DNA of 64,000 nt from Coriolopsis trogii (taxonomy: Eukaryota > Basidiomycota > Agaricomycetes > Polyporales > Polyporaceae), in NCBI GenBank assembly GCA_020543525.1, contig JAHYIO010000031.1:2790001-2854000 (forward strand), written 5' to 3'. The translations under genes and the position numbers were made by a program. Under the pieces are notes generated by a model that was not told the origin of the DNA, did no database searches, and saw only the letters and a list, made by a program, of their open reading frames with translations. Shown piece by piece: positions 33,601 through 43,450 of this stretch. Numbering within the stretch: position 1 is the stretch's first letter; every line of letters begins with the position of its first letter.

Positions 33601-34585
33601 GTCGGCGCCGACACGTGTGGCTTCAGCGGCAACACCGATGAGGAGCTGTGCAACCGCTGGATGCAGCTCAGCGCGTTCGTGCCATTCTACAGGAACCATA
33701 ACGAGCAGGGTGCGCTCTCTCAAGAGCCGTACCGATGGGACAGTGTTGCCGAGGCATCGCGCACTGCTATCCAGGTCCGTTACAGCATGCTGCCGTACTG
33801 GGTACGTACCATCTCTACACATGCCCCAAAGAGCTCAAACCGAATGTATTCTGACCCTGCGCGAACAGTATACGCTCTTCGCAAACTCCTCTACCCGCGG
33901 TACACCTCCCGTCCGGGCGCTCTTCTTCGAGTTCCCAGACGAGCCCGATCTGTTCGGCGTCGACGAGCAGTTCCTCGTCGGCCGCGACATTCTCGTTACC
34001 CCAGTGCTCGAGCCAAACGTGTCCACCGTGACAGGCTTCTTCCCCGGACGGGGCTCCGTCGTCTGGCGCGATTGGTACACGCACATGGCCGTCAACGCCT
34101 CCTCCAATTCATCCTCCGCTTCGTCGCGAGCGACGCTCGACGCACCCCTTGGACATATCAACGTGCACATCCGCGACGGGGCTGCGATCCTTCTACACGC
34201 GAAGCCGGCGTACACGACGACTGAGACGCGCGGGGGCCCGTACTCGCTGCTCGTCTCGCTCGACGCGCAAGGGCGCGCGTTTGGTACGGCGTACATTGAC
34301 GACGGGGAGAGCGTGCCCCCGACGCCGAATACGACGGTAACGTTTGACGCGCACGACGGGACGGTGTCCATCCTGCCTGTGGGCGACTTTACGATCGAAC
34401 AGGCGATCGAGAGTATCACGGTGCTCGGGGTGGGTGCGACTGCTAAGCCGGCGGCTGTGCAGGTGGACAAGAAACAAGTTCAGGAAGGAAGTTGGGTATT
34501 TGATGCTGCGCTGGAGCGGCTGTTGGTGAACGGGCTGGGGCTGAATCTCAATGAGGCGACGGTTTTGAGCTGGGCGTAAGGCCTG
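30340..34585. repeat. Inverted repeat, left arm (GH31 copy 1)
   Basis: Reverse-complement partner of about 39207-43450. Equivalent positions add up to 73792 throughout the gene from ATG to stop, so there is no net insertion or deletion over 3.96 kb including all introns. Homology stops within a few bases after the stop codon. It extends with growing divergence upstream of the gene to about 30267. Confidence 0.92.
30616..34579 (+). CDS. Glycoside hydrolase family 31 alpha-glucosidase, copy 1
   Basis: About ten exons. The mature region begins with the GH31 hallmark CPGY, formed across the first intron (donor 30875). Then come LTLAGPACNAFGHDITDLTL, LHVNIYDTAKSQFTIPSSVI, LPLDANIYGLGEVV, PLWGFGFHLCRWGYLSLNE, and MWNDIDLYTAVRDFT. 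The nucleophile motif is GIWLDVNEATSLCQGS; the usual Met after the nucleophile Asp is Val here. The acid/base motif is GHWLGDNFSRW, followed by VGADTCGFSGNTDEELCNRW and YTLFANSS. The end is LNLNEATVLSWA. The enzyme should release glucose from the non-reducing end of alpha-glucans. ATG 30616 gives a 24-residue cytosolic tail plus a long hydrophobic segment (LAFLRLVLRCLLFAMLATFL); the in-frame ATG 30733 would instead give a short signal peptide. A TATAAAG at 30648 favours the second start. Differs from copy 2 only in about the last 190 codons. Confidence 0.9.
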
Positions 34586-34602
34586 AAGCTACATTCCATT
34601 GA

Positions 34603-34712
34603 AACTACCTGCCGGAAACGCCTCGGTTGAGCTCTTTCCTGGGTTGATGTCAGTCGACGTAGTGGTGAACGGCGGTACTATTATTGCCCTGAAGTGGACC
34701 GCGGCGCGCTGC
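34603..34712 (+). pseudogene. Fragment of the last exon of a TAP-like hydrolase
   Basis: Just behind the GH31 copy 1 stop, the sequence reads LPAGNASVELFPGLMSVDVV then VNGGTI. This matches the last exon of the hydrolase ending at 30039 (LPAGNAS, ELFPGVKSVDVAVNSTI), with an internal loss of the segment encoding APTVWAIDDLF. DNA similarity is about 75% outside the gap. Nothing of the upstream exons is present. Confidence 0.7.
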
Positions 34713-34863
34713 CGCGCCCTTTGCTTAGCATGGCTTTGAACAGAGTGTATTATATTGTCAACAACTTCGTTTCTCGTTCACAAATGAACAGTCATGGAGA
34801 AATACAAGCAGGCAACTCCCCATTATTTCCGCCATAGTATCATATGACCCGTAACTGAATGAT

Positions 34864-36803
34864 TCACAGACCTCCGCGATACACAGGCATCGCTTCCATT
34901 AACTCCTTCAGTGTGCCCAGAAGTTCTGCATCCTCTGCATTCTCTACTCGAAGCCCATCCTTTCCAACGAGCGGCAACTCGTCCGGCTCACACACTACCC
35001 CCTCTTCCGGAAGGGTCCCGTCCACGAAGTACTGCCGTACGTACTTCGCTGTGCAGACCGACGGCGACGACAGCGAGCAGTGCCCGTACGAGTCCTGCGT
35101 CAGGAGCCCCGCGCCCCCGTACCGCTTCACGACCTTCTGCGCGTCCAAGAAGGGCGTGACGGGGTCGTGCGTCGTGCTCACGACGAGGACCGGATGCGAC
35201 GTGTTCCGCGCCTCAAGCGGGCCTGTCCAGCGCCATTTGGGACGGATCGTCCACTCGGCGCACTGGAGCCAGTAGATGCCCCACATGGGCGCCATGAGGT
35301 GCGATTGTCTCTCGAGGCCCTTGTAGTACTCCTTGTACACCTCGAGGTCCCATGGGTGCTCATCGCCGTCCCCGCATGCGATCGCCCACGTCGCTTCCGT
35401 GTCGGCGTGTCCTCGCGGGTCCGGATCTGTCGAGCACTTGCACTCGGGCACGGGCACGACCTGGGGCGCGAGGGCTCTCAGGGCGGTCATGTTGCTCGTT
35501 TCGATTGCGTGGATGGTGTCGACCACGAGGCGGAACATGGTCAAGGGCTTGTACGTCGACTCGAAGAACTGCTTGAGGAGTGCTTTGCGGGTGATGACCG
35601 CGGCGTGCGCGCCGAGCGCGACGGGGACAGGGTTCTTCTCGACGGCGTCGAAGACACGGAAGACGCGGTCACGGATCTTGGCTGGGGTAGTGTCGTAGAG
35701 CGCGCACTTTTCTGGGCCTGCACGATGGCATAGTGTGAAGAACGCTTGGACGCCAGACTCGATGTCAACCATGTTGCTGTTCCAGAGCGCAGCGCGGTAG
35801 TTGTGCGCGTCATAGACTCCGTCGATAATCAAACGTTTGATCTTGTCCGGGTACATGGCCGCATAATATTGCCCAAGAACGGATCCATAGCTCTGCAATC
35901 GGCGTCATGAACGAGATCAGGGATTTCCTATGGTCGAAAAGAGACTTACGAAGCCCCAGTACTGCAGCTTCTCCTGACCGAGCATCTGCGACATCTCGAG
36001 CATGTCGCGGACGACATTCGCCGTGCTGACGAACCGCGCGATACCCCACTCTCCCCCCAGTCGTTGTTCGCACCGCTGCGCGATAGCCTGTGCCCGCGCG
36101 CGAAACAGCCCGACGGAGCTGTCGCTCGCGTTCAACAGCTGGTGGCCCTCCTGCAGCATCCAAATGTCCCGCTGCACGTCGCTGTCAAAGCACCGCATGA
36201 GCGGCGTCGACATGCCCGTCCCGCGAGGATCGAACCCCAGGAGATCAAACGAAGGGCCGACGACGCGCGAGATCAGCTTGCCCGCTCGCTCCATCATGTT
36301 GGTACCAGAGCCGCCGGGTCCGCCGGGGTTGAGGAAGATGGTGCCCCGGTAGTTGGCCTTGTCCGTGGCGGGAATCATGCGAAGGGCGATCGCTGTGGTT
36401 GGTCCCTCGGGTGTGTCGTAGTCAATAGGAAGGAGAAGTCTCGCGCACTTCTGGTCGGTGTAGCACGGCGTCCAGACTATGGTCCTCTTCGGCTCGAGCT
36501 AGTGGTAGCACACACCCCAAGCATAATATGAGCAACACATGATGCGTACAGATGAACATGGTATTGATCACTCACAGCATACCAATCAAACTCTGTGTCC
36601 TGCACGTCCGGTAGCGCATGTTCCGGTGCATGTGGCTGGACTTTCGTGTGGAGTAGGTCGTAGTGAATCCCCAGCACTAGAGTCACCGCCACGACAGCTG
36701 CGACCATGAGTACTCGCGCGCTGCGTCCCCGGAGAATGCGCTCGCTGGTGGCGCTCTGCCATAGCGGGGTGTACCCCTCGGCCTTGCGATAGACAGCGTC
36801 CAT
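34864..36803 (-). CDS. Membrane-anchored TAP-like serine hydrolase (S33), paralogue 2
   Basis: Three exons give about 600 aa: about 36803-36577, 36497-35950 and 35892-34864. After a short cytosolic N-terminus (MDAVYRKAEGYTPLWQS) a transmembrane segment, VLMVAAVVAVTLVLGIHY, suggests a type II membrane protein. The hydrolase domain shows GTIFLNPGGPGGSGTNMMER (oxyanion hole), FDLLGFDPRGTGMSTP, the elbow YWGF/SYGSVLGQYYA split by the second intron right before the catalytic Ser, RLIIDGVYDAHNYRAALW, VSTTHDPVTPFLDAQ (acid) and QDSYGHCS (His). The family acts as exopeptidases on short peptides. It lies in the spacer between the GH31 arms, transcribed leftward. It is only distantly related to paralogue 1. 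Confidence 0.85.
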
Positions 36804-37408
36804 GTTGACGCACTGGTGCCAGATCTAGAGACGTCCCCAGGCGTGAGTGGTGCAAGAAGACACGGACACGTACGTACACTCGAAGTGCCCTCCCTTATAA
36901 GTGAAACGGAGCGAGGCAAGTCTATAGGCGTACTTGGCTGCGCTGCCGCGATGATGCCCACAGCAGACGCATAGTAATAAGTAGTGCTAGTCTGCGATCA
37001 AGAGGTCGTCGCTTGCCGTGACTCCGCGGCAGGTGACCCGAGTCAATTGCAAGTTATCGCTTCACTGAGGCTCGGGCCCGCCTGGAGCGAAGCGTCGCCG
37101 CCAATATGTGCGGTCGCTCGATTTGATTTGTTCAAGGACACGCTTGCTGCGAATCACAGAGTAGTGTTCCGTAGCGCGGAATGTCAGCCGCAGATCAGCC
37201 AGTCGAAATTGTACATATGTATTGGTGGACTTCGAAGGCTGGCCACCTACGCGGCTCTGACCAGCCCTAGCCTGTAGCAATCTCAGTCAAGCAGAAGACA
37301 TAGGACGCGTCCGAAACCAGGATGAAAAAACTACATATGCTCTCCGCAAGACAAATTGAGCTGGAGCAACTGAAGAACTTGCCATGAGAAGACGCACGTA
37401 ACACCCAC
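36804..37408. other. Intergenic region between TAP-like hydrolase and O-fucosyltransferase-like gene
   Basis: About 600 bp. It holds the promoter of the leftward hydrolase and the 3' UTR of the next minus-strand gene; no other gene or repeat recognised. Confidence 0.4.
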
Positions 37409-39064
37409 TCAACCTCTCTGCACAATCTCGAATCCATGGTACCTCCTCCACAACACATCCGTCACGAACGCGCTGAACGTGCTCTGTTCCGTCCCAACCA
37501 CCTGCCACGCCTGGCCAGCTACCATCGCATCCAAGAACGGCATCAAGAGGGATCCGAGAGGGGATCCGTCAGTGTCGCTTCGCAAAGAGTCGAGAGGCCT
37601 TGTAGCCTCACGAAAGTCATCCAGGAAGAACAAGCATGGGAATGTCCGGATGAAGCGCATTAGAAGCGGATTGAGCGATGGATTCTGAGCATCCGTGGCT
37701 ATGAAGAGTGGCGTGTTGAGGACTTGCAGGTGAGGCGCGGTGTGCAGCAATCCACGACAGGAGAGGCTACCTGCAAGCGAGAGGTTCCTGGGCAAGGGAG
37801 GGAGCGGCGGATGAGGAGATCGCATAGCAGGGAGGTCGAGAGTAAAGACAGGAGACTCGAGTGCGTCTTCATCCTGGAAGAAGTCCTGCTCCATTTCGAG
37901 GAGCTGTTCGTCGGTATAGCCAAGCACGTCGTGCAATAGCTTCCACCACGCCATACGCATATTTTGCGGGGCGTCCCACTCGAACGTACCGTCTCGTACA
38001 CGCAGGTGCGCCCCGAGATACGTACCTCCCAGCGCATCGCGGATTTCCGAAGCGACACTGACAAGGTGTGGGTTCGTGAAAGTCATATGTTCGCGAATGC
38101 GCTTCCGGTACAGATAGTTTTCTTCGGCGCGGAGGAATAGCCGAGAGGAGCCAAACAGCGTCCCGAGCTGGATGAGACGCTCCGGTCTGCGAGAGAGCAT
38201 AGCGATGGAAACAGCCTCGGAGAACTTGCGCGTCGGCGGGTTGACGGTGGCAAAGTCGAGGAACACATACTGATTGCGCGTGGAGTCCTTCAAATAGGAG
38301 ATGTTCGAGGTGGATATGTTGAGCGTGTCATGCAGCCAGGCGTCGGTGCAGTCCCACCCTTCGACCAGAGGCTGGGATTCGCGGATCGCAGTGATGTTGA
38401 CGAGCCAGCTCCAAGATATATGCGTATGACTTCCCTCGCACGCCCATCGTAACTTCGACCTCGTGTTCGAACAACGCTCTACTCCAGCGTGGGTCCAATT
38501 GGCAGAAAGCTCATATAGTTGGTCGAAGGAAAGGTAGGGGAGAGGTTCGCCGAGACGTACTGGAGGCAAGAGTAAGGTGCGGTTCAACATGTGAGCCAGT
38601 ACCAGCGCATTCTCCAGAGCAATACGCTGATTGTGGAAGCCACTGTGAGGGAGATAGGCGAGATACCGGGCTTGCTCGAGCTTGCGTACGTGTGGTTGTT
38701 CCAGGTCGGCCTGAACTTCCGTTATCCTTGGCTTTGGAGTTTGGGTGAATAACAGAGGGTGTCGCCATGTTGCCGTAAAGATAGAGTATGCAGCATAAAG
38801 AACAACTACAGCTGTGAGGATGAGGATGATGGCGAGGGCAGTCAGCTGCTTGTCATAGAGCTTGTGGGCTGGCGTCCTGGACCGGGACCTCGAGCGCGAG
38901 CGACGAGCATAACGTACAGTCTGTTCTGGTTTGCCTGTAGAGCCGAGTGTCGTGTGTATCCGTATATCCTCAGACCGAGCAGACTGATGGCCAGAGCGTT
39001 TTCCGAGCGTGGCTGGAGTGGTTGAACGCATTTCTAGAGCATGGCGAGGAGAAGAAACATTCAT
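37409..39064 (-). CDS. O-fucosyltransferase-like (GT65/68-type) type II membrane protein
   Basis: One intronless frame of 551 aa. A cytosolic N-terminus rich in RS repeats (RRSRSRSRSRTP, about residues 54-65) precedes the signal anchor LTALAIILILTAVVVLYAAY (about 74-95). The luminal domain has HSGFHNQRIALENALVLAHM then LNRTLLLPP, the nucleotide-sugar-binding block of GDP-fucose protein O-fucosyltransferases (usually GGxxNQ). Later come YLGAHLRVRDGTF (HxRxxD-like motif) and the C-terminal VVGTEQSTFSAFVTDVLW. Likely a Golgi glycosyltransferase; donor and acceptor are unknown and fucose use is inferred from family only. It lies 149 bp downstream of the GH31 copy 2 stop, same strand. Confidence 0.72.
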   Translation of the reverse strand: MNVSSPRHALEMRSTTPATLGKRSGHQSARSEDIRIHTTLGSTGKPEQTVRYARRSRSRSRSRTPAHKLYDKQLTALAIILILTAVVVLYAAYSIFTATWRHPLLFTQTPKPRITEVQADLEQPHVRKLEQARYLAYLPHSGFHNQRIALENALVLAHMLNRTLLLPPVRLGEPLPYLSFDQLYELSANWTHAGVERCSNTRSKLRWACEGSHTHISWSWLVNITAIRESQPLVEGWDCTDAWLHDTLNISTSNISYLKDSTRNQYVFLDFATVNPPTRKFSEAVSIAMLSRRPERLIQLGTLFGSSRLFLRAEENYLYRKRIREHMTFTNPHLVSVASEIRDALGGTYLGAHLRVRDGTFEWDAPQNMRMAWWKLLHDVLGYTDEQLLEMEQDFFQDEDALESPVFTLDLPAMRSPHPPLPPLPRNLSLAGSLSCRGLLHTAPHLQVLNTPLFIATDAQNPSLNPLLMRFIRTFPCLFFLDDFREATRPLDSLRSDTDGSPLGSLLMPFLDAMVAGQAWQVVGTEQSTFSAFVTDVLWRRYHGFEIVQRG

Positions 39065-39206
39065 GCAAGCGCCGGCGAGACAGCTCCTGGCGCCTGCACT
39101 TCAGCACTTGAAGAATCGCACGCCGCTCACTGTAGTACTCCCACTATAGTACAACATGCGCATCGCGCGCAACGGCAACAGGGTTTGGTCGAATTGTACC
39201 TCGCTC

Positions 39207-42200
39207 TCAGCCTTACGCCCAGCTCAGAACCGTCGCCTCATTGAGGTTCAACCCCAGCCCGTTAATCACCAAACGCTCCAGCGCAGCATCAAACTCCCAA
39301 CTCCCCTCCTGGACCTGCGTCTCGTTCACCTGCACCATCGCCGGCTTAGCAGTCGCACCCACCCCGAGCACCGTGATACTCTCGATCGCCTGCTCGATCG
39401 TGAAGTCGCCCACAGGCAGGATGGACACCGTCCCGTCGTGCGCGTCAAACGTTACCGTCGTATTCGGCGTCGGGGGCACGCTCTCCCCGTCGTCAATATA
39501 CGCCGTACCAAATGCGCGCCCTTGCGCGTCGAGCGAGACGAGCAGCGAGTACGGGCCCCCGCGCGTCTCAGTCGTCGTGTACGCCGGCTTCGCGTGTAGA
39601 AGGATCGCAGCTCCGTCGCGGACGTGCACGTTGATATGCCCAAGGGGTGCGTCGAGCGTCGCTTGCGACGAAGCGGAGGATGAATCGGAGGAGGCGTTGA
39701 CGGCCGTGTGCGTGTACCAGTCGCGCCAGACGACGGAGCCCCGTCCGGGGAAGAAGCCTGTCACGGTGGACACGTTTGGCCCGAGCACTGGGGTAACGAG
39801 AATGTCGCGGCCGACGAGGAACTGCTCGTCGACGCCGAACAGATCGGGCTCGTCTGGGAACTCGAAGAAGAGCGCCCGGACGGGAGGTGTACCGCGGGTA
39901 GAGGAGTTTGCGAAGAGCGTATACTGTTCGCGCAGGGTCAGAATACATTCGGTTTGAGCTCTTTGGGGCATGTGTAGAGATGGTACGTACCCAGTACGGC
40001 AGCATGCTGTAACGGACCTGGATAGCAGTGCGCGATGCCTCGGCAACACTGTCCCATCGGTACGGCTCTTGAGAGAGCGCACCCTGCTCGTTATGGTTCC
40101 TGTAGAATGGCACGAACGCGCTGAGCTGCATCCAGCGGTTGCACAGCTCCTCATCGGTGTTGCCGCTGAAGCCACACGTGTCGGCGCCGACCATGGGGAT
40201 CTGGAAGAGCTGGAACTGGAGCACGCCCTGGATGTTGTAATGCAAGTATGACCAGCGCGAGAAGTTGTCCCCCAGCCAGTGACCTGTCCACTTGCCGGTC
40301 GATGCGAACGTCGAGCGCGCAATGATGAATGGGCGTTTACCAGGTAGGATCGAGAGGAGGATGATGTGGGTTGCTTTCTCTTCCATGAGGCCCCAGAGAT
40401 TGTGGACGTCGAGTTCAACGTAACCGCCCGCGTGTGTTGCGTTAGGCGCAATGGCCTTCACTGCAAGATCCCCGAAACCTGCCAAACATCAGCACTATTT
40501 CCCAAGTGGTGAGCCTCATATGGATGCATACCATTGTGGATTGCATAGGGAGGAGCGTTGAGGTTCACATTCTGCTGCTGGCCAGCACCAATGCCACGCC
40601 TTGCGAGCGCGCTGGTAGTGCCGTTATTGTTGAAAGTCAGTGTGCCGTTGATCGTCATGTTTCCGCTAGGTCCCCAGACATCCGCATTGTAGCTGCAGAT
40701 CCGTGAGCATGAGTCAGGCTGATGGCGTGACTACGCACCCTTCGGGGTAGTTCGTGACAACATTATCAGATGAACCAGAGAATACCACCGAAGTATCGCT
40801 CAAATTTGCCCCAGACCCGCTGACATACGCAACAAGTGAGCAAGGCTTCATCGAAGAATTGACCGCTTTTGTCTTACCAAGAACCCTGGCATAAGGAGGT
40901 CGCCTCGTTCACGTCCAGCCAAATCCCATCGAACTCGATGCCGCTCTGGGACCAGTTACTCAGCGCCTCGATCCAGTATTTCTCCGCATTCTCGGAGAAC
41001 CAATCCGGGAAGACCTGCATTGAGAAGCCGACGTTTCAATGACGACGACGACAACATCTGGGAACAGAGATGGGACTTACAGCATAACCAGCCCGGACTT
41101 GGCCAATGTATTCTGAACCATCGGGATTATTTATGAAGACTTCACTAGCGGGGCATCAATGCTCGTCCTACTCATCTCACACCAGTGGGACGTACAGCTC
41201 GACACCTCGTGTATACGGATCGTACTGTACACTGCATAAACACCTCGACACGGCCAGCCGACAACAAATTCACTCACAATGTCGGTATCATTCACTTGGT
41301 GCGCGATGCCAGCGTCGACGATCGGGATGTAATGCTGATTGTTCGCTTTCTGTGCTCCAAAGTCAATAGATTCCTATACGCCATCCTATAGTAACTCGAG
41401 ACGGGACTACTCACCAATTCCCGGATGAATGCCCTCATTTCCTCCGGCGGGAAGCTCACAGGATCGCTTGTGAAGTCCCGGACAGCAGTATACAGGTCGA
41501 TGTCGTTCCACATGACCTCGAGCGGAATGTCCGCCTCTCGCATCTTCTCCACCTGCTCCCGAGTCTCGTTCAGGCTCAAGTAGCCCCAGCGGCACAGGTG
41601 GAACCCGAAGCCCCAGAGTGGCTGCCAGGTGGGCAGACCGACAAGTGCGCCGTACTGCTCGATCACCGTCTGCGGGGTAGGCCCCGACAGGAAATAGAAG
41701 TCGAGCGTGCCGCCGATGAGCCGGTACTCGATCAGTGAGACATTAGAAGACGGAGGGGTCAAGAGCAGCGTGTCGGAGCCAGCAGCGCTGCATACATCGA
41801 CTTATTGAGCAACCGTGACGAAGACAGACAGTCAGATACAGACCTGAAGAGGAATACGCCGTGCGACTGGGACTTCTGTGTCGTCTCGTTGAATCGGTGC
41901 TCCATATAGATGGGGTGCGAGCCGTAGCTGGTAGGGCAATGCTTGATCACTAAATGACTGTGATCAAGTCGGAGAGTATCCTCACATGTTCTCGTCGACG
42001 GGATCGGATGCGCCACGGGCCCACATTGTCTGGATAGTTCCTTTTCCGTCCTTCGCGCCAACATCGCGACGAAAACCACTGCCTGCGACAACCTCGCCCA
42101 AACCGTATATGTTGGCATCCAGAGGAAGAGCAGAAGTGAGCTGCAAGTACTGATCCTCGAATACGAGTGGGAAGCCGTCGAGAGCGGTGCTGTTGTCGGT

Positions 42201-43450
42201 GGAAATGACAGGGGGAATGGGAGTAGGGGGGAGAGACGAGGCTCGCGTGTCGAAAAGCGGCTGCGCATCAGGTTCTGAGCGACGGGTGATCCAGAAGGCA
42301 AAGGGCGATGACTCGTAATTGAAAACGAGGTCCGAAGTTTCCTTCAAAGTATCGTCGTCGGAGCCAGGCGCAAGTTCAATGACGGATGACGGGATTGTGA
42401 ACTGAGATTTTGCGGTGTCGTATATGTTCACATGCAACCTGCAGAGAGGAAGAGATCAATATCGAGATCGACTACGGGGCACGGCGCGGTAGAGTAGCCT
42501 GGAACAAAACAGGGAATGACGCCCACTCAGTGACTGTGGAGTGGAAGAGTCTCCTTCCATGGAAAGTCTCTCGGAGCGACGCACGTTTGTGGCAGCGGGT
42601 GTCCGAAGCCCGTGACTTGGGTACCCCGTGCAACTTACCGAGTTGCAGTATCGTGAGAGACCTCCAAGGTCAAGTCAGTGATGTCGTGGCCAAATGCATT
42701 ACACGCAGGTCCGGCGAGAGTGAGTTTTGCGGTCAGACCGATTTTGGTCGCCTGTAAGAAAGATAGAGTATAGCCTGTACAGCGGGGTTATCAATAATGG
42801 TTCTCGACTTCCATGGAACGAATCACGGCTCAGTGTATGCGCAAAAGGTCAGCTGTTCACGAGCTGCCCCAGGCCATGGGCGGTCTCAAGGCGCAAGAGA
42901 ATTGAGTGAGGGCATACCTGGGCATGACGAGACGTTGTGCGAGAAAGACGGGTCCTCAAGGACGTTTGCATCGAGTAAGGTCCGTGAGAGTGGAGAGTGC
43001 TCTCGCGCGAAGGTAGCACGTCCAAAGAGGAGGACCCCCGCAAGGAATGTCGCGAGCATGGCGAAGAGCAGGCAGCGAAGTACGAGGCGGAGGAATGCGA
43101 GGTCGCCGCGAGAGACGGCACTAGATGATCCCTCTAGGTCTTTATAGGCACGAGGATGGACGAAACCGAGCGTCATCGCGAAGCAGGACGTCGGCTAGTA
43201 TCTAGGCCTGTTCTAATCAGGTGAAGAGTAGCGAAAATCAGAGAGGGAGGTCAGGCGCACCGTTGACACCACTCCAGACGAACTCGAGGACGTCGAAGAA
43301 GCCGGGAGGAGGAGCGGTCGCCCATCCGTTGCGAGAGGTTCGCGGGGCGGGTCCGGTCATTGGGCTGTCCCATGACATCGCCACGTCAGGCAGGCGTTAG
43401 GCTCGTGAGACCGCACAGCGTACGTAGGCATTCGCGGGCAAGAATAGAGA
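39207..43450. repeat. Inverted repeat, right arm (GH31 copy 2)
   Basis: Reverse-complement partner of the left arm at 30340-34585. Translations of many frames, including antisense and intron-spanning ones, are the same in both arms from 39780 to 43212. Substitutions accumulate between 39213 and about 39780 and again above about 43215. Confidence 0.92.
39213..43176 (-). CDS. Glycoside hydrolase family 31 alpha-glucosidase, copy 2
   Basis: Same exon-intron structure and, as far as translated, the same protein as copy 1 up to about residue 780: CPGY start, nucleophile motif GIWLDVNEATSLCQGS and acid/base motif GHWLGDNFSRW. It differs only near the C-terminus: VLGPNVSTV instead of VLEPNVSTV, THTAVNASSD instead of THMAVNASSN, AMVQVNETQVQEGSWEF instead of AAVQVDKKQVQEGSWVF, and ERLVINGLG instead of ERLLVNGLG. 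All these changes look conservative, so both genes should be active. Its promoter differs from that of copy 1 by roughly a quarter of positions, so expression may differ. The gene runs leftward toward copy 1. Confidence 0.9.

Noticed and set aside
33835..34470. Antisense frames of about 210-240 aa in the GH31 genes (also 39241-39957)
   Set aside because: Present in both arms only because the arms are duplicated; they shadow the GH31 coding frame.
27864..43176. A secondary-metabolite or degradation gene cluster
   Set aside because: The neighbouring genes (two hydrolases, two GH31 enzymes, a fucosyltransferase-like gene) share no pathway and no biosynthetic core enzyme is present; duplication explains the grouping better.
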